A DNA stretch of 64,000 nt, taken from the NCBI RefSeq assembly GCF_001905845.1, contig NZ_LIVZ01000002.1, forward strand, positions 620,001-684,000, in the 5' to 3' direction. Shown one piece after another: positions 34,101 to 44,033 of this stretch. Under the pieces are notes generated by a model that did no database searches, was not told the origin of the DNA, and worked only from the letters and a program-made list of their open reading frames with translations. Origin of the DNA: Streptomyces sp. TSRI0107 (GTDB lineage: Bacteria; Actinomycetota; Actinomycetes; Streptomycetales; Streptomycetaceae). Within the stretch, counting starts at the first letter, position 1; each line of letters opens with the position of its first letter. The position numbers and the translations under genes were made by a program.

Positions 34101-37100
34101 TAGGTGGGCAGCTCGGCGTGGCGTGCTCCCGTACCGGCGAACAGCACGTCCCAGTCCACGCCGACCCCGTCGGCGAAGTCCGCCGCGGCGGACGCCACCA
34201 GGCCGGCGGCCGGGCCGTCGGCGGCAGGCGGGGCCGCCACGACGCCCTCGGCGCCGGCGGCGACGGACCGCAGGCCCGCGAGCAGGTCGTCGCGCCCGGT
34301 TCCCAGGACCACCGCGCGGTGCTCGAACGCCGTCCGCGTGGTGGCCAGCGTGTACGCCGCGTCCACCGGGCTCGGTCCGGGTTCGGCGGCCAGGTACCGG
34401 CTCAGCCGCAGGGCGAGTTCGCGCAGCGCCTCGGGGGTCTTCGCGGACAGTGCGAGGGGCACGAGGTCCATGCCGGTCGGGGTCGCCCCAACCTCGGGTT
34501 CGGGTTCGGGTTCTTCGAGGACGACGTGGGCGTTGGTCCCGCTGATCCCGAACGACGACACCCCCGCCCGCCGCGGCACCCCGCCCGCCTTCTCCCACGG
34601 CACGGACTCGGTCAGCAGCGACACCGCACCCGCCGACCAGTCCACCTCCGGCGACGGCTCATCCACATGCAACGTCCGCGGCAACACCCCGTGCCGCATC
34701 GCCATCACCATCTTGATCACACCAGCCGCACCGGCAGCCGCCTGCGCATGCCCGATGTTCGACTTCAACGACCCCAGCAGAAGGGGCCGTTCACCAGGCC
34801 GCTCCTGCCCGTAGGTCGCCAAGATCGCCTGCGCCTCGATCGGATCGCCGAGCCGCGTACCCGTCCCGTGCGCCTCCACGGCGTCCACGTCCCCCGGCGC
34901 CAGCCCGGCCTGCGCCAGCGCCTGCCGGATCACCCGCTCCTGCGAGGGACCACTCGGCGCCGTCAGGCCGTTGCTCGCGCCGTCCTGGTTGACGGCCGAA
35001 CCCCGCACCACCGCCAGCACCCGGTGCCCGTTGCGCCGCGCGTCCGACAGCCTCTCCAGCAGCACGACACCGACACCCTCACCCCAGCCCGTGCCATCGG
35101 CGGCGGCCGCGAACGCCTTGCAACGCCCGTCCGGCGACAGCCCCCGCTGACGCGAGAACTCCACGAACGTCCCCGGCGTCGACATCACCGTCACACCGCC
35201 CGCCAGGGCGAGCGAGCACTCGCCCTGCCGCAGCGACTGCGCGGCCAGATGCAGTGCCACCAGGGACGAGGAGCACGCCGTGTCGACCGACACCGCGGGC
35301 CCTTCGAGGCCGAGGACGTAGGCCAGCCGCCCGGACGCCACGCTGGTCGCGCTGCCGGTGAGCAGGTGTCCGTCCGTGCCGTCCGCCGCCTCGTGGAGGC
35401 GCGGCCCGTAGTCGGACGCCATCAGTCCGGTGAAGACGCCGGTGTCGCTGCCGCGCAGGGCGGCCGGGTCGATGCCGCTCCGCTCGAACGCCTCCCAGGC
35501 CGTCTCCAGGAGCAGCCGCTGCTGCGGGTCCGTCGCCAGCGCCTCGCGCGGGGACATGCCGAAGAACTCGGCGTCGAAGCGGTCGGCGTCGTGCAGGAAG
35601 CCGCCGTGGCGGGTGTATGTGGTGCCCGGGTGGCCGGGGTCGGGGTCGTAGAGGGCGTCAAGGTCCCAGCCGCGGTTGCCGGGGAACGCGGTGATGGCGT
35701 CACGGCCGTCGGCGACCAGCCGCCACAGGCTGTCGGGGCTGTCCACGCCGCCCGGGTAGCGGCAGGCCATGCCCACGATGACCACCGGATCGTCGTCCGG
35801 CGCGGGGGCGCCGGGTGCGGGCACGGGGGTGGGCTTGTCGTCGCCGGTGCCGAAGAGTTCGGCACCGAGGCGGGTGGCCAGGGCCCGTGGTGTGGGGTGG
35901 GCGAAGACGGTCGTCGCCGGCAGCCGCAGGCCGGTGGCGGCGTTGAGGCGGTTGCGGAGTTCGACGGCGCCCAGGGAGTCGAAGCCGAGGGTCTTGAAGT
36001 CGAGCCGGGTGTCGACCGCGTCGGCGGAGTCGTGGCCGAGGACGGCGGCGGCCTCGTCCTGGACCAGCCGGAGCAGCAGGGCGTCCCGGTCGGCCTCCGG
36101 CGCCGCGGTCAGCCGCGCTCGCGGCGAGCGGCCGGCCGTGTCCGGTGCGCCGGTGCGCGGGCCGGTCTCCGGGCGCGGTCCCGCGCCGGCCGACGCGCCG
36201 GTCGATGCGCCGGCCGACGCGGCGGCCCGGCCGGTGGGCAGCCAGTACGGCCGGCGCTGGAAGGCGTACGTCGGCAGGTCGACCGTACGGGCGTCGCCGA
36301 AGACGGTGCCCCAGTCGACGGCGGCCCCGGCCACGTGGGCCTGGGCGAGGGAGGTCAGCAGCCGGGCCCGGTCGCCCTGGTCGCGCCGGAGGGTGCCGAC
36401 GACGGCCGCCGGGTCGTCCGGTGTGGCGGCGAGGTCGAAGGTCTCCTGGATGCCGACGGTGAGCACGGGGTGCGGGCTGGACTCGACGAACAGCCGGTGT
36501 CCGTCGGCGAGGAGCAGGCGGACGGTCTCCTCGAACCGCACGGTCCGCCGCAGGTTGCGGTACCAGTACTCGGCGCCCAGTTCCGTGGTGTCGGCCACGG
36601 CGCTCGCCGTCACGGTCGAGTAGAAGGCGACGTCCGTGGTGGGCCGCGGTGTGATGTCGGCGAGGGCGGTGAGGAGTTCGTCCCGCACGGCCTCGACGCC
36701 CGGGGAGTGGGAGGCGTAGTCGACGGGGATGCGGCGGGCCCGTACGCCCTCCGCCTCGTAGGCGGCAAGGAGCTGGTCGAGTACGGCGGTCTCGCCGGCC
36801 AGCACGGTGGAGGACGGTCCGTTGACGGCGGCGACGGCGACCCGTTCGCTCCACGGTGCGACGCGCTCGGCGACCTCGGAGACCGGCAGCGGTACGGAGA
36901 CCATGCCGCCGGTCCCGGCCAGCCGGGCGATCGCCCGGGAGCGCAGGGCGACGATCTTCGCCGCGTCGCGCAGGCTCAGCACCCCGGCGACCTGCGCGGC
37001 GGCGATCTCGCCCTGGGAGTGGCCGACCACCGCGTCGGGCGTCACCCCGTGGGCCTTCCACACCTCGGCGAGCGACACCATGACCGCCCAGAGGGCGGGC

Positions 37101-39013
37101 TGGACGACGTCGACCCGGTCCAGCGACGGCGCGTCGGCGTCCGCGCGCAGCACCGCGGTCAGGGACCAGTCGACGAACGCGGACAGGGCGCTCTCGCACT
37201 GCGCGATCCGCGCGGCGAAGACCTCGCTGTCCGCCAGCAGCCGCCGTCCCATCGCCACCCACTGGGAGCCCTGGCCGGGGAAGACGAGGACGGTACGCCC
37301 GCGTGCGACGGGTCCCGTGGTCACCACGGCGTTCTTCGCCGGCCGGCCGTCGGCGACCGCGGCGAGTCCGGCGAGGAGTTCGTCGCGGTCGCCGCCCACG
37401 ACCACCGCGCGCTGCTCGAACACCGACCGGGTGGTCACCAGGGAGTGGCCGACGTCGGCCGGTTCCAGCTCGGGCCGGTCCGCCACGAAGCCGGCGAGTC
37501 GCCCGGCCTGCGCGCGCAGCGCGTCGGTGCCGCGGGCGGACAGCACCCAGGGCACGGGGGCGGCGGCGCGCGCGCCGGTCTCCCCCCGCGGCGCGGCGTC
37601 CGGTGCGGGCCGCCCGGCGGTCGGGGCTTGCGCGAGCACCACGTGGCAGTTGGTGCCGCCCACCCCGAAGGAGCTGACACCCGCGACGAGTTCGCGCCGC
37701 TCGTCGGGCCAGGGGGTCAGACGGGTCTGGACGCCGAGGTTCAGCTCGTCCAGCGGGATGCGCGGGTTGGGTGTCTCGTGGTGGAGCGTCGGCGGGAGCT
37801 GCCGGTGTCCGATGCTGAGCGCCACCTTGATGAGCCCGGCGATGCCCGCGGCGCCTTCCAGGTGGCCGATGTTGGTCTTCACCGACCCGACGCGCAGCGG
37901 GGCGGTTCCGGGGGTGCGGCGCGTGCCGAGGGCGGCTCCCAGGGCGGCGGCCTCGACCGGGTCGCCGACGGGGGTGCCGGTGCCGTGGAGTTCGACGTAC
38001 TGGATGTCGTCCGGGGTGGTTCCCGCGCGCCGGTGGGCCTGCCGGATGACCTCTTCCTGGGCGCGGGGGTCCGGTGTGGTGAGGCTGTCGCCGCCGCCGT
38101 CGTTGTTGGTCGCGCTGCCGCGGATCACGCACAGCACGGGGTCGCCGTCGGCGAGGGCCCGTTCGAGGGGTTTGAGGACGACGAGCGCGCCGCCCTCGCC
38201 GCGTACGTAGCCGTTGGCGCGGGCGTCGAAGGTGCGGACTCGGCCGTCCGGGGAGAGCCCGCCCATCCGGGCCGCGGTGGCCGCGCTCTCGGCGGCGAGG
38301 GCGAGGTTGACTCCGCCGGCCAGGGCCAGGTCGCTCTCGCCGCGCCGCAGGCTCTCGCAGGCCAGGTGCACGGCGACGAGGGAGGACGACTGGGCGGTGT
38401 CGACGGTCAGGCTGGGTCCGCGCAGCCCGAGTCCGTACGAGACGCGGTTGGCGATGATGCCGCGCTGGAGACCCGTCAGCCAGTGCCGGCCGACGGCGTC
38501 GGGTCCCTCGCGCCGCAGCAGGGTCGCGTAGTCGTCCCAGATGGCGCCGACGAACACTCCGGTGCGGCTGCCCGCGACGCGTTCGGGGACGATGCGGGCG
38601 TCCTGGAGGGCTTCCCAGCCCAGTTCCAGCATCAGCCGCTGCTGAGGGTCCATCGCCTGCGCCTCGCGGGGGCCGATCCCGAAGAACGCGGCGTCGAATC
38701 CGGTGACGGTGGACCAGTCGAGGAATCCGCCGTGCGCGAGCCCGGCGAGCCGGTCGGCGCCGTCCGCCTCGTCGCCGGCCGGGTTCGCGGCGCGGCGCTC
38801 GGGCGGCAGGGGGACGACGGCGTCGACGCCGTCGCGCAGGAGCCGCCAGTACTCGTGCGGGCCGGCGGCCCCGGGCAGCCGGCAGGCCACGCCGACGACC
38901 GCGATCGGCGCGTCCCGCGGGTCGGGCGGGGCGGCCGGCGCGGTGTGCGCGGGGGGCTCCGCGGGCCCGTGCGACGAGACGCCGCTGCTGTCGTGACCGT
39001 GTCGGCGGCCCAT
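22139..39013 (-). CDS. Modular type I PKS A: KSQ loading module and modules 1-3 (modules 1 and 2 lack AT)
   Basis: This protein has 5624 residues. The loading module is KSQ (38-455, active-site Gln208 in VDTAQSSSL), AT (568-880, GHSQGE Ser666 and YASH, methylmalonyl type) and ACP (Ser1013), so a propionyl starter made by decarboxylation is expected. Module 1 is KS (1075-1500, Cys1247), KR (catalytic part 1940-2125) and ACP (Ser near 2254). Module 2 is KS (2325-2750, Cys2496), DH (2910-3170, intact HxxxGxxxxP), KR (3405-3590) and ACP (near 3736). Neither module 1 nor 2 has an AT: the KS-AT linker runs through a Pro/Ala-rich scar straight into the post-AT linker (LPTYPF). Module 3 is complete: KS (3800-4235), AT (GHSVGE near 4430 and HAFH, malonyl type), DH (4700-4960), KR (5180-5365), ACP (near 5499), then a docking tail. 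I chose ATG 39013 because GGGAGGAA lies just upstream; the in-frame sequence above it does not look like protein. Confidence 0.95.
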   Translation of the reverse strand: MGRRHGHDSSGVSSHGPAEPPAHTAPAAPPDPRDAPIAVVGVACRLPGAAGPHEYWRLLRDGVDAVVPLPPERRAANPAGDEADGADRLAGLAHGGFLDWSTVTGFDAAFFGIGPREAQAMDPQQRLMLELGWEALQDARIVPERVAGSRTGVFVGAIWDDYATLLRREGPDAVGRHWLTGLQRGIIANRVSYGLGLRGPSLTVDTAQSSSLVAVHLACESLRRGESDLALAGGVNLALAAESAATAARMGGLSPDGRVRTFDARANGYVRGEGGALVVLKPLERALADGDPVLCVIRGSATNNDGGGDSLTTPDPRAQEEVIRQAHRRAGTTPDDIQYVELHGTGTPVGDPVEAAALGAALGTRRTPGTAPLRVGSVKTNIGHLEGAAGIAGLIKVALSIGHRQLPPTLHHETPNPRIPLDELNLGVQTRLTPWPDERRELVAGVSSFGVGGTNCHVVLAQAPTAGRPAPDAAPRGETGARAAAPVPWVLSARGTDALRAQAGRLAGFVADRPELEPADVGHSLVTTRSVFEQRAVVVGGDRDELLAGLAAVADGRPAKNAVVTTGPVARGRTVLVFPGQGSQWVAMGRRLLADSEVFAARIAQCESALSAFVDWSLTAVLRADADAPSLDRVDVVQPALWAVMVSLAEVWKAHGVTPDAVVGHSQGEIAAAQVAGVLSLRDAAKIVALRSRAIARLAGTGGMVSVPLPVSEVAERVAPWSERVAVAAVNGPSSTVLAGETAVLDQLLAAYEAEGVRARRIPVDYASHSPGVEAVRDELLTALADITPRPTTDVAFYSTVTASAVADTTELGAEYWYRNLRRTVRFEETVRLLLADGHRLFVESSPHPVLTVGIQETFDLAATPDDPAAVVGTLRRDQGDRARLLTSLAQAHVAGAAVDWGTVFGDARTVDLPTYAFQRRPYWLPTGRAAASAGASTGASAGAGPRPETGPRTGAPDTAGRSPRARLTAAPEADRDALLLRLVQDEAAAVLGHDSADAVDTRLDFKTLGFDSLGAVELRNRLNAATGLRLPATTVFAHPTPRALATRLGAELFGTGDDKPTPVPAPGAPAPDDDPVVIVGMACRYPGGVDSPDSLWRLVADGRDAITAFPGNRGWDLDALYDPDPGHPGTTYTRHGGFLHDADRFDAEFFGMSPREALATDPQQRLLLETAWEAFERSGIDPAALRGSDTGVFTGLMASDYGPRLHEAADGTDGHLLTGSATSVASGRLAYVLGLEGPAVSVDTACSSSLVALHLAAQSLRQGECSLALAGGVTVMSTPGTFVEFSRQRGLSPDGRCKAFAAAADGTGWGEGVGVVLLERLSDARRNGHRVLAVVRGSAVNQDGASNGLTAPSGPSQERVIRQALAQAGLAPGDVDAVEAHGTGTRLGDPIEAQAILATYGQERPGERPLLLGSLKSNIGHAQAAAGAAGVIKMVMAMRHGVLPRTLHVDEPSPEVDWSAGAVSLLTESVPWEKAGGVPRRAGVSSFGISGTNAHVVLEEPEPEPEVGATPTGMDLVPLALSAKTPEALRELALRLSRYLAAEPGPSPVDAAYTLATTRTAFEHRAVVLGTGRDDLLAGLRSVAAGAEGVVAAPPAADGPAAGLVASAAADFADGVGVDWDVLFAGTGARHAELPTYPFRAERYWLEPSGRRPADAPAEASDEAQRRLWTAVEEGDAEAFAEELGVGVGDTPDEPPVAALTALLPALSRWHDRRRADAGLDGLRYRIGWRRLGPAPATVLHGTWLVLRPAGPRSDAWARTAADALSAHGADVREIRIDPAADRAGIAGLLRPHLTEAPPAGILSLLALDDGHAAGHPAVPAGLAASLALVQALGDLDSPAPLWCVTASAVSTGPGDRLRDTDQAQLWGLGRIVALEHPERWGGLIDLTEHPDDTAAAHLAAVLGGAAPGEDQLAVRPHGVLVRRLERAPATARARRPWRTRGTALVTGGTGALGARVARWLAAAGAEHLLLVSRRGDRAPGADALRAELDALGARVTFAACDAADLDALRAVIADVPEDLPLTTVVHAAGQLDDALLDALTPAQLDRALRAKTTGARNLDLLTRDNPDLTAFVLFSSVAATWGLPGQGGYAPGNACLDALAEHRRAEGLPATSIAWGAWAGAGMAAGAAVAGEFARIGLEGVDPDDGLAALGRALAGDDVCVTVARVDWDTFVPATTVARPRPLFEAFAADRQASATPARPGGDLAQRLAGLGPREREQRVGDIVREAVAAVLGFASPERVRDGRVFSELGLTSLTAVELRNRLGAATGLRLPTTLVFDHPTPKDVTRLVLTLLTGEDGGDGEGGSDGRTARPRTPSPAAADEPIAIVGMACRYPGGVTSPEALWDLVASGADAIGGMPLDRGWDVDRLFHPEPGRPGTTYTRSGGFLYDAADFDAEFFGISPREALAMDPQQRLLLEAGWEAVERAGIDPAALRGTDTGVYVGTSNGEYGPRLAEPADGADGYVLTGSAASVASGRLAYVLGLEGPAVSVDTACSTSLVALHLAAQSLRQGECSLALAGGATVMSSPGVFLEFSRQRGLSPDGRCKAFAAAADGTGWAEGVGVVLLERLSDARRNGHRVLAVVRGSAVNQDGASNGLTAPNGPSQERVIRQALAHAGLTPADVDAVEAHGTGTRLGDPIEAQALLATYGQERPGERPLLLGSLKSNIGHAQAAAGVAGVIKMVMAMRHGVLPRTLHVDEPSPEVDWSAGAVSLLTESVPWEKAGGVPRRAGVSSFGISGTNAHVILEEPEPEPAPEGEAAQPGGLVPWVLSGRTRDALRAQAERLLADLTGDIPEPFAVARALATTRSAFEHRAVVLGTGRDDLLAGLRSVAAGAEGVVAAAPAASGPAPAAAEDFVRGVAVDWAALLGPAEGPHLPLPTYPFQRRRYWLDRPGPVTGGSAHGLGQQPLDHPLLSSVVHLAGTDEYLFTGRLTDRAQPWLPDHRVAGVVLLPGTAFVELALHAGAHVGCGALGELGLTAPLAAPAAVGVALQVSVGAADEAGRRSVRIHSRYEDGAAGSEWTTHATGVLTTAPEEAADAPAPTEWPPRGARPVEVTGLYERLARRGYGYGPAFQGLTRAWQAGDDLYAEVALADAEAAEAERYGVHPALLDAALHTVGLTADEDSDAVLPFVWQTVSVTRPGAAALRVRLTTAGAGEAALTVFDEDGEQVAAVGSVVLRPVPKDLTAALPAAGETGLHRLDWPTTTVRPDPAATTDPAVTPDTAAVVAADDDSRLTGLPAGVRRHAGLGALRRALDAGEPVPRLVLATTGADPDSGPAEAPPVAAAAAATRVLALVQEWLADDRLAGARLVLVTRAAVAVAAGDPADPAQAAVWGLLRSAQTEHPDRFVLVDVDGTDSSARALLAAAAGDEPQVALRDGTAHVPRLVRTAPASRPAPALDPDGTVLVTGGTGLLGRLVARHLVAEHGVRHLLLVSRAGDRAEGAGELRAGLAGDGAQVTFAACDVTDGDALARLLAAVPAEHPLTAVVHAAGVLDDGAITSLTPERLHRVLRPKAEAAWRLHELTRELDLSAFVLFSSAAGVLGSAGQAGYAAANAFLDALSAHRRAEGRAATSLAWGLWEERGGLTAALDETDLRRLARTGVRPLTSADGLALFDAALAADEPALVPLRLDVTAVEAALATGAGGGPGTAPAVPAPLRDLVRVTPSGRPDRPAATRRTTAPAGALAERVRTLGETERTRVLTALVREEAAAVLGLDAMDDTQDTRAFSELGMDSLTGLELRNRLGALTGLTLPAGLVFDRPTPRELAEHLAAELLGSTTPRTGPARAARDRAAADEPIAIVAMACRYPGDPDTGDLTTPDALWSLVARGAEAVGDMPLDRGWNPDELYDPEPGRPGRSYTRRGAFLRGAAEFDAEFFGISPREALAMDPQQRLLLETGWEAVERAGIDPSALRGSRTGVFAGVMYHDYGSWARRVPEEVEGYLGSGTAGSVASGRLAYVLGLEGPAVSVDTACSSSLVALHLAVQSLRSGESDLALAGGVTVMATPTPFVEFSRQRGLAADGRCKPFAAAADGTGWGEGAGVLLLERLSDARAHGHPVLAVVRGTAVNQDGASNGLTAPNGPSQERVVRQALAAAGLAPADVDAVEAHGTGTSLGDPIEAEALLAVYGEDRPAGQPLRLGSVKSNIGHTQAAAGVAGVIKMVMAMRHGALPKTLHVDRPTPHVDWSSGAVELLGESVPWPATGRPRRAGVSSFGISGTNAHVILEQAPVEPAAAAPVRTPSPAGREAVPWLLSARTAPALRAQAARLRRRLTERPDLRPLDVGYSLATGRAALEHRASLVSATREDLLERLDDLVSGETAPGPAAGRTAGGGTAFLFAGQGSQRLGMGRGLRTRHPVFAEAFDAVRAELDRHLPRPLHEVVDAEEDSEEAALLDTTEYTQPALFAVEVALFRLLEHLGVRPDALIGHSVGELAAAHVAGVLSLPDAAALVTARGRLMQSLPRGGAMVAVDAPEADVLPLLTEGAAVAAVNGPASVVLSGRTDAVLAVAERLGERGHRVTRLRVSHAFHSPAMDPVLAELRTVAESLTFHEPAIPIVSTLTGRPVTAEELSSPSYWTEQARRPVRFHDAVRRVAEGGVRTLLDIGPDGSLAGLAAGQGGPAVAAVAALRRDRPEPDALADALGRLHVRGVGIDWETYFAGTGARRVDLPTYAFQPQRYWLPATDEPATPAGPGLAGTGLRPPEHPLLGAWVELPDTDELLLTGALSRDTHPWLAGHRVRGEVLLPGAALVELALHAGARLGCDHLAELTLRSPLVLPEHDDVQLRLRVTGPEPDGRRRLSLHGRPGGAAPGETWTLHATGTLTTAPAAAPSPTGTWPPPDAVPVPVDALYERLAATGVDYGPLFRGLRAAWTHGDDLLAEVALPEEARADAGRYRLHPALLDAALHAAALRPPRDGGDAPRLPFAWTDVTPYADGADRLRVRLAVRGESLSLHLADDTGAPVATVGSLLLRPAAPAAPRSLYELRWRSLPVAPAAPDTAPSAVVGAHPDDDGLDAVPYADVDALRAALDRGLPAPRIAFAPVPAGRARDDVPARTRAALRHTAGLLRSWTAEPRLAATPLVLLTRDAVASTPGDPAPDPVAGAVWGLVRSAQLEHPGRVVLVDTDREPSSTAVLPAAALSGEPQLVLRTGTVTVPRLTPAAPPVPSAGPAFDPDGTVLITGGTGGLGARIARHLAAEHGVRHLLLAGRRGGEAPGAARLTAELAELGARVRIAACDVSDRTALAALLGSVPAERPLTAVVHCAGLLDDGVLETLTPGHFDRVLGPKADAAWHLHELTRDRDLTAFVLFSSVAGTLGAAGQGNYAAANAFLDTLAAHRRAQGLPAVSPAWGWWGETGGMAGELAAADRARLARAGVTALEPAEALALFDAALRQDTAVPVPVGLDLAVLRERAGQGSLAPVLRELADAAAPSATGAAPRRETVSVPGTPAWTRRLRAATDEQRPRLLTDLVRGEVAKVLGRPSPAGVDAHDRLLDLGFDSLTAVELRNRLGDLCGLDLPTTLVFDHPTPARLADHLLTRLAPAPADGDLVAELDRLEHALTGAPHDPGLRARVELRLKSLLSAWQQQPDPEADDPAKTATVTATATSTADELMAYIDKNLRRP
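30417..30496 (-). other. AT-deletion scar of module 2
   Basis: Between the VVAA that ends the KS-AT linker and the VDW that opens the post-AT linker there are only about 20 Ala/Pro-rich residues. A normal module carries about 300 residues of AT here, including GQGSQ, GHSxGE and HAFH/YASH; none is present. Confidence 0.9.
34151..34243 (-). other. AT-deletion scar of module 1
   Basis: This has the same structure as the module 2 scar: VVAA is followed by about 24 Ala/Gly/Pro-rich residues and then VDW of the post-AT linker. The AT is cleanly absent while KS, KR and ACP motifs remain intact. Confidence 0.9.
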
Positions 39014-39336
39014 GGTGGTGTGTTCCTCCCCGGTACGGTCGGGAGCGGCGCCCGCGCGCGGCGGTGCCGGAGCGGTGCTCCCGGGTGGTGCGCGATGGGT
39101 GCGCGACGGGTCGCGCGCTGTCTCGGTGCGATGGCGGGGCCGCCCGGTGGCGCGGCAGCGCCGGTCACGGGAGCCGCGGGCCCGCCCGCTTGTGCCGGTG
39201 GGTGCCGTGCGGGCCCTGACCGGTCTCCTCGTCGAGTCCGTCGCCGTACGCGGACCCGCGGGTGCTCCCCGTCGCCGGTTCGGGCACGCGGGCGTCACCC
39301 GTGCCGCCCGGTGGGGGATTCCAGGCGGCACGGGAG
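39014..39336 (-). promoter_or_regulatory. Gap between the TE-AT gene and PKS A: probable leader/promoter of PKS A
   Basis: This 323-base stretch is very GC-rich and shows no convincing -10/-35 pair. The frame open through it in phase with PKS A gives an Arg/Pro/Ala-rich sequence unlike any PKS N-terminus, so I treat it as untranslated. The PKS A ribosome site (GGGAGGAA) is at its downstream end. A strong hairpin at 39298-39334 would end the upstream transcript, implying that PKS A has its own promoter here, but I cannot point to it. Confidence 0.4.
39298..39334 (-). terminator. Perfect 11-bp hairpin three bases after the TE-AT stop codon
   Basis: CCCGTGCCGCC (39298-39308) and GGCGGCACGGG (39324-39334) form a perfect 11-bp stem with a 15-base loop. 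There is no T-run, as is usual for Streptomyces terminators. Confidence 0.6.
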
Positions 39337-41913
39337 TCAGTGATCCGCTGCCGGGAACGGGTAGGCGGGCAGGTCCGCGGCGGCACGGCGGGCGGCGCCG
39401 GGTTCGGCCGCCGGGCCGAAGACCGCCTCCCAGTCCGGCTGGGCGCCCCGCGTGAACAGCGTGGCGACGGCGGTGCTCAGGGTGGCCCCCTCGGGCAGTC
39501 CGGGGCGCAGGGCGTAGGCGAAGCCGCCCTCGGGCGCGGCCATCCTCGCGAACGCGCTGAGCACGGGCGACGGCCCGAGTTCGAGGAAGGACGTCACGCC
39601 CTTGCCGGCGAGCCAGCCGATGCCCTGGGCGAACCGGACGGGGCGGCGGATGTGCTCGACCCAGTAGTCGGGGTCGCCGAGTTCGTCGTCCCCGGCGCGC
39701 ATGCCGGTCAGGTTGGAGACGACCGGGATCCGCGGGGCGTGGTAGTCGACCTTGCTCGCGACGGTGCGGAACTCCTCGAGGATGCCCTCCATGTGGAGTG
39801 AGTGGAAGGCGTGGCTGACCCGCAGCCGGGTCGTCTTGAAGCCCTCCTCGGCCAGTGCCGCGGCGACCGCGCCGGCCGGTTCCTCGTCCCCGGAGATCAC
39901 CGTGGCCGTGGCGGTGTTGACGGCGGCGATGTCGACGCGTCCGTCGCCGTGCCGTTCGAGGGCCCTGGTGACGGTCGCCTCGTCCGCGGCGACGGCGATC
40001 ATGGCCCCGCCGGCGGGCGCCGACTGCATCAGCCGGGCCCGTGCCGCGACCAGGTCGCAGGCGTCGTCGAGGGAGAACACGCCGGCGACGTGGGCGGCGA
40101 CGAGTTCGCCGAGCGAGTGGCCGATCAGCTGACTCGGTGTCAGTCCCCAGTCGGTGACGAGCCGGAACAGCGCCACTTCGAGGGCGAACAGCGCGGGCTG
40201 CGCGTACAGGGTGAGGTTGAGCAGGTCGGACTGCTCGGTTCCCTGCTCAGCGAACATCACGTCCAGCAGCGGCTGGTCGAGATGGCGGTCGAAGCGCTCG
40301 GCGATCTCCTCCAGCGCGGCGGCGAACACCGGGTACTCGGCGTGCAGTTCGCGTCCCATGCCGGGCCGCTGGCTGCCCTGCCCGGTGAACAGGAAGGCCG
40401 TCGGCTCGTCGGCGGCCCGGGCCGGCGGCACCACGTTGACCGCGAAGCCGTCGTCGGCGATCGCCTCGAGTCCGGCCAGCACCTCCGAGCGGTCCGCGGC
40501 GACCAGCGCGGCCCGGTGGGCCAGCGGGGTGCGGCCCGCCGCGAGGGCGTACGCGGCGGCGCCCAGGTCCAGGTCCGGGTGTTCGGTGACGTACGTCCTG
40601 AGCCGGTCGGCCTGCCGCAGCAGGGTGGGAGCGTCGTGCGCGGACAGCACCCAGGGCAGGGCGCGGGGGGCCGTGGCGGGTTCGCCGGACGCCGAGGGGG
40701 CGGGCCGGTCCGCGTGGCCGGCTTCCTGCCGCCGCAGGATCCGCAGGGGTTCCTCGGCCCAGGTGTCCGGGGCGGCCGCCGCCATCGCCAGGTCGCACTC
40801 GCCGCGCCGCAGGGCACGGTGTGCGGCGGCGAGCGCGGCACGTCCGGGGGAGGTGCCCGCGTCCGGCGCGCCGACGGGTCCCTGCCAGCCGTAGGTGGCG
40901 GACAGGCGGGCGGCCGAGCGGCCCGCGCCGCCGGGCCGGCCGTCGTCGCCGTCGCCCGCCTCGGGGGTGAGGGAGCGCTCGACGAAGACGCCGACCTGCC
41001 GGCCGCGGGTGGAGGCCGGCGGGATCATGACCCGTTCGAGCAGCTGCCAGGCCGTGGTGGCGAGGACGCTGTCGCGGCCGGACACCGGTGTGCCGGGGCC
41101 CAGGGTGAAGGCGGCGGCGTCGAACGGCATCGGGACGGCCCGCCGGGTGCCGAAGCCGCGGAACGGGCTGGCCAGGCTGTGGACGCGCGCCGGGGACGGC
41201 ACGGCGGCCGGGGCCGCGGTGTACGGCGTGAGCACCGTGCGCAGCAGTTCCAGGAACTCGGCGCGGTTCTCGCGGACGAAGAAGTGTCCGCCGTCCACCT
41301 GGTGCAGCCGGTAGGTGGCCGTCGTGCGGTCCGCCCAGCCGGCCATGTGGTCGCGGGGCACCAGCCAGTCCTCGGTGCCCGAGAACACGTGGATGGGGCA
41401 GGGGATCCGCGAGCCCGGCTCGTCGCGGTGCGTCCGCCACAGGAGCAGGTCCTCGCGCAGCGACGCGGTGACGGAGTCGACCCAGTCGGGGTAGGCCAGC
41501 ACCTCGCGGGGCATTCCGCTGATCTCCAGCATGAACTCGATGAGGCTGTCCTCGTCCAGCTCCAGGGAGTCGAGGGTGTGGGCCACGTCCGGCGCCGGGA
41601 ACGCCCCGACGAACAGGGCCTCGGGGGCGCGCAGGCCGCGGGCCGCGCGGCGCCGCACCAGTTCGTAGCCGACGAGGCCGCCGAAACTGTGCCCGTACAC
41701 CAGGTGCGGGCCGTTCAGCAGGGGCGTGAGGCTCTCTTCGAGCCGGTCGACGAGTTCGTTCAGGTCTTCGACCCGTTGGTCCCCGCCGCGTCCGGGAAGA
41801 GTGACCGGCACGACCTCCACATCGTCGGCGAGCCGGTGCTGCCACCCGGAGAACAGGGAAGCGTCGCCCCCTGCGTGATGGAAGCAGACGAGTCGCATCG
41901 GAACCCGGTCCAT
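39337..41913 (-). CDS. Type II thioesterase - KS remnant - acyltransferase fusion (candidate trans-acting AT)
   Basis: This protein has 858 residues in three parts. Residues 1-232 are a full type II thioesterase: GHSFGG with Ser76, Asp182 in GTEDW, and His210 in GGHFF. Residues about 259-398 align segment by segment with a modular KS ([39 protein letters not shown]), but the nucleophile region reads DAGTSPG instead of TACSSS, and the HGTGT and NIGH parts are gone. Residues 418-500 are a KS-AT linker, and 505-830 an intact AT: GQGSQ at 511, GHSLGE with Ser600, and HAFH 701-704 (malonyl type). It ends in a shortened post-AT linker (LPAYPF). The TE could remove stalled acyl groups; I infer that the AT loads the AT-less modules 1 and 2 of the next gene. 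ATG 41913 is chosen over an upstream TTG because GAGGAAGGA is well placed. Confidence 0.88.
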   Translation of the reverse strand: MDRVPMRLVCFHHAGGDASLFSGWQHRLADDVEVVPVTLPGRGGDQRVEDLNELVDRLEESLTPLLNGPHLVYGHSFGGLVGYELVRRRAARGLRAPEALFVGAFPAPDVAHTLDSLELDEDSLIEFMLEISGMPREVLAYPDWVDSVTASLREDLLLWRTHRDEPGSRIPCPIHVFSGTEDWLVPRDHMAGWADRTTATYRLHQVDGGHFFVRENRAEFLELLRTVLTPYTAAPAAVPSPARVHSLASPFRGFGTRRAVPMPFDAAAFTLGPGTPVSGRDSVLATTAWQLLERVMIPPASTRGRQVGVFVERSLTPEAGDGDDGRPGGAGRSAARLSATYGWQGPVGAPDAGTSPGRAALAAAHRALRRGECDLAMAAAAPDTWAEEPLRILRRQEAGHADRPAPSASGEPATAPRALPWVLSAHDAPTLLRQADRLRTYVTEHPDLDLGAAAYALAAGRTPLAHRAALVAADRSEVLAGLEAIADDGFAVNVVPPARAADEPTAFLFTGQGSQRPGMGRELHAEYPVFAAALEEIAERFDRHLDQPLLDVMFAEQGTEQSDLLNLTLYAQPALFALEVALFRLVTDWGLTPSQLIGHSLGELVAAHVAGVFSLDDACDLVAARARLMQSAPAGGAMIAVAADEATVTRALERHGDGRVDIAAVNTATATVISGDEEPAGAVAAALAEEGFKTTRLRVSHAFHSLHMEGILEEFRTVASKVDYHAPRIPVVSNLTGMRAGDDELGDPDYWVEHIRRPVRFAQGIGWLAGKGVTSFLELGPSPVLSAFARMAAPEGGFAYALRPGLPEGATLSTAVATLFTRGAQPDWEAVFGPAAEPGAARRAAADLPAYPFPAADH
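40720..41139 (-). other. Vestigial ketosynthase segment inside the TE-AT protein
   Basis: About 140 residues remain of the usual 425. Order and spacing match a modular KS from the [12 protein letters not shown] region through the GEC(S)LA(M)AGG region. The catalytic Cys and both catalytic His regions are missing, so it cannot condense. It now acts as a linker between TE and AT. Confidence 0.8.
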
Positions 41914-42049
41914 GCCCAATCCTTCCTCGCGCTGTGACGCCTGCGTTCACTCTTTCGGAGCGTTCTAAAGGTCTGTACAAGGCGCGGCCAGGGCCCTGTG
42001 TTTCAATTGCATCGAACACTCGGGGGATCTTCGACTGAAGGGGAGCACT
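41914..42049. promoter_or_regulatory. Divergent intergenic region between the TE-AT gene and the MDR gene
   Basis: This is 136 bases between two divergent starts. It is less GC-rich than its surroundings (TTCAATTGCATCG near 42002, TTCTAAAGG near 41962). Ribosome sites are GAGGAAGGA for the TE-AT gene and GAAGGGGAG for the MDR gene. I see no clear operator. Confidence 0.5.
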
Positions 42050-43051
42050 ATGCGCGCGGTCGGCTTCAGGACGCCCGGTGGACCCGAGGTTCTGCAGGTC
42101 GTGGACGTACCCGTGCCGGTGCCGGGGCCCGGCCAGGTCCTGGTCGAAGTCGCCTACGCGGGCGTGAATTTCGCCGAGATCTACCGTCGGCGCGGCTGGG
42201 CGGCCCCGGCCGGCGACGCGGCCGTGGTGCCGGGGCTCGAGGTGTCGGGACACGTGGCCGCGTGCGGCGAGGGCGTCGACGGTCTGGCCGTCGGCGACCC
42301 GGTGGCCGCCCTCACCCATGAGCAGACGGGCGCCAGCGGCGGTTACGCCCAGTACGCGGTCGCGCCGCAGGAGCTGGTGTACCCGTTGCGCACCGAGCGC
42401 GGCGAGGTGGACCTGCTGACGGCGGCCGCGCTCCCCTGCACCGTCACCACCGCCTACGGCCTGCTGGCGGCCGGTCGTCTCACCGCGGGCGAGGACGTGC
42501 TGATCCACGCCGCGCTGGGCAGCGTGGGCAGTACGACGGCCGGCATCGCGCGGCTGCTCGGCGCTCGCCGGGTGCTGGGGACCGTCGGTTCGCCGGCCAA
42601 GCTGGCCAGAGCCGAGGCCGCCCTCTACGACGAGCTGTACCTGCGGGACGACGTGCGCGGCTGGGCCGAGCCCAGCGCCCCGGAGCACGGCGTCGACCTG
42701 GTCCTCGACTCGGTCTCGGGCCCCACCACCACGGCGAGCATCGGCGCCCTGCGCGCCCTGGGCCGGGTGGTCGTCTACGGCAACCCGGGCAACCACGCCG
42801 ACGCCCCGGTCTCCACGCACGCGCTCTGGCTCTCGTCCAAGGCCGTCATCGGCTACAACATGGGCGAGATCGCGGTGCAGGCCCCGCGCGTCCTGCGCGA
42901 CCAGGCCCTGCGCGCCGCCGAACTGATGGCGTCGCGGCGGCTCGCCGTCGACGTCGGCGAGATCATGCCGCTGGAGTGCGCCCGGGAGGCCCACCGCCTG
43001 CTGGAGAGCGGAACCAGCGTGGGAAAGCTGGTCCTGCGGGTGGCGGACTGA
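42050..43051 (+). CDS. Zinc-independent MDR oxidoreductase (quinone oxidoreductase/enoyl reductase type)
   Basis: This protein of 333 residues has a medium-chain reductase layout: an N-terminal GroES-like half (PGPGQVLVEVAYAGVNFAEIYRR), then a Rossmann half with HAALGSVGSTTAG as the NADPH-binding turn and a C-terminal VGKLVLRV. There are no zinc-binding Cys/His clusters, which places it with quinone oxidoreductases and PKS-type enoyl reductases. It could serve as a discrete enoyl reductase for the FabH/FabF/FabG set encoded on the opposite strand, or as a tailoring reductase; sequence alone does not decide. It is the only plus-strand gene in this part of the cluster, with GAAGGGGAG six bases before the ATG, and it converges on the esterase gene with a 22-base gap. 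Confidence 0.85.
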   Translation: MRAVGFRTPGGPEVLQVVDVPVPVPGPGQVLVEVAYAGVNFAEIYRRRGWAAPAGDAAVVPGLEVSGHVAACGEGVDGLAVGDPVAALTHEQTGASGGYAQYAVAPQELVYPLRTERGEVDLLTAAALPCTVTTAYGLLAAGRLTAGEDVLIHAALGSVGSTTAGIARLLGARRVLGTVGSPAKLARAEAALYDELYLRDDVRGWAEPSAPEHGVDLVLDSVSGPTTTASIGALRALGRVVVYGNPGNHADAPVSTHALWLSSKAVIGYNMGEIAVQAPRVLRDQALRAAELMASRRLAVDVGEIMPLECAREAHRLLESGTSVGKLVLRVAD

Positions 43052-43073
43052 GCCTCCCGGCCCACCGGACGGG

Positions 43074-44033
43074 TCAGGCCCGCGGCCGTGTGCCGTCCGG
43101 GCCGTGCAGCAGCCGGCCCGTCGCCAGGCCGAAGGCGCGGTTGGCCGCCGCGGCGGCCTCGCTGACCCGGTCCATGTAGAAGAAGCCGTGCATGAGTCCC
43201 TCACCGCGGGACAGGGTCACCGGCACGCCGGCGTCCCGCATGCGGTCCGCGAGGGCCGTCGCCTCGTCGTGCAGCACGTCGAACTCCGCCAGCTGGAAGA
43301 CGGCGGGCGGCAGGCCCTCGACCTGGCGGGCACGCGCCGGGGTCGCCTCCACGGGCGGATCGGCCAGCCGGTCCCCCAGGTACTGCGACCAGAACCAGCG
43401 GGCGTTGGTCCGCGTGAGGGCGTACCCCTGCGCGTACCGCCGGTACGACGGTGTGTCGAAGTCGGCGCCCAGGGACGGGGTGACGACAGCGAGGGCCCGC
43501 AGCCGGCCGGGGTGCGTGCGCGCGACGCGCAGGGCGGCGCCGACGGCCAGCGCGCCGCCCGAGCTGTGCCCGCCCACGCCGACCCGCGCGGGGTCGGCCC
43601 CCAGTTCGGCCGCATGCTCCAGCGCCCAGGTCAGGGCGGTGGCGGCGTCGTCGTTGGGCAGCGGGTACGGGTGCTCGGGCGCCGACCGGCACTCGACCGC
43701 GAGCACCGCGACGTCCGCGGTGCCGGCGATCCGGCGTACCGGAGTGTCCTCCACCTCCAGGGAGTTCGCCACGAACCCGCCGCCCACCATGAAGACCAGC
43801 AGCGGCAGCGCGGTCTCGGGGCGCGGGTGGTACAGCCGGGCCCGGATCGCCGGGGCGCCGGCGGGGCCGGGCACGCTGACGTCCTTGACCTCCGCGATCT
43901 CCGGGCCCTCGCCCGCGACCTCCATCCAGCCGTCGACGGCCGTACGCACCTCGGCCACCGTGAAGTCGTGGAAGTCGACCTCGCCCTCGGGTGCCGAGTC
44001 GAGGAACGCGCGCATCTCCTCGTGCAGCGCCAT
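43074..44033 (-). CDS. Alpha/beta hydrolase of the HSL (esterase/lipase) family
   Basis: This protein of 319 residues has the HSL-family order: a GGGF oxyanion region at 84-87, GHSSGG with nucleophile Ser157, an AEFD stretch with Asp252, and LMHGFF with His282. In place of the usual HGGG its first residue is Val (MVGGGF). These enzymes hydrolyse short acyl esters or lactones. As the last gene of the operon it may trim or transfer an ester on the product or open a lactone; this is inference. Its ATG overlaps the FabG stop (TGATG), so translation is coupled. Confidence 0.85.
   Translation of the reverse strand: MALHEEMRAFLDSAPEGEVDFHDFTVAEVRTAVDGWMEVAGEGPEIAEVKDVSVPGPAGAPAIRARLYHPRPETALPLLVFMVGGGFVANSLEVEDTPVRRIAGTADVAVLAVECRSAPEHPYPLPNDDAATALTWALEHAAELGADPARVGVGGHSSGGALAVGAALRVARTHPGRLRALAVVTPSLGADFDTPSYRRYAQGYALTRTNARWFWSQYLGDRLADPPVEATPARARQVEGLPPAVFQLAEFDVLHDEATALADRMRDAGVPVTLSRGEGLMHGFFYMDRVSEAAAAANRAFGLATGRLLHGPDGTRPRA

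Noticed and set aside
38380..38400. The loading KS as an inactivated pseudodomain
   Set aside because: Gln in place of Cys with intact HGTGT and NIGH motifs is the well-known KSQ decarboxylase state, not decay.
39014..39331. A 106-residue in-frame N-terminal extension of PKS A
   Set aside because: It is Arg/Pro/Ala-rich without any PKS docking character, while GGGAGGAA directly precedes the ATG at 39013; high-GC frames stay open by chance.
39337..41913. Reading the TE-AT gene as two genes or as a frameshifted PKS module
   Set aside because: One uninterrupted frame runs through TE, remnant and AT; no internal start with a ribosome site was seen at the junctions, and KS loss is by many substitutions and deletions rather than one shift.
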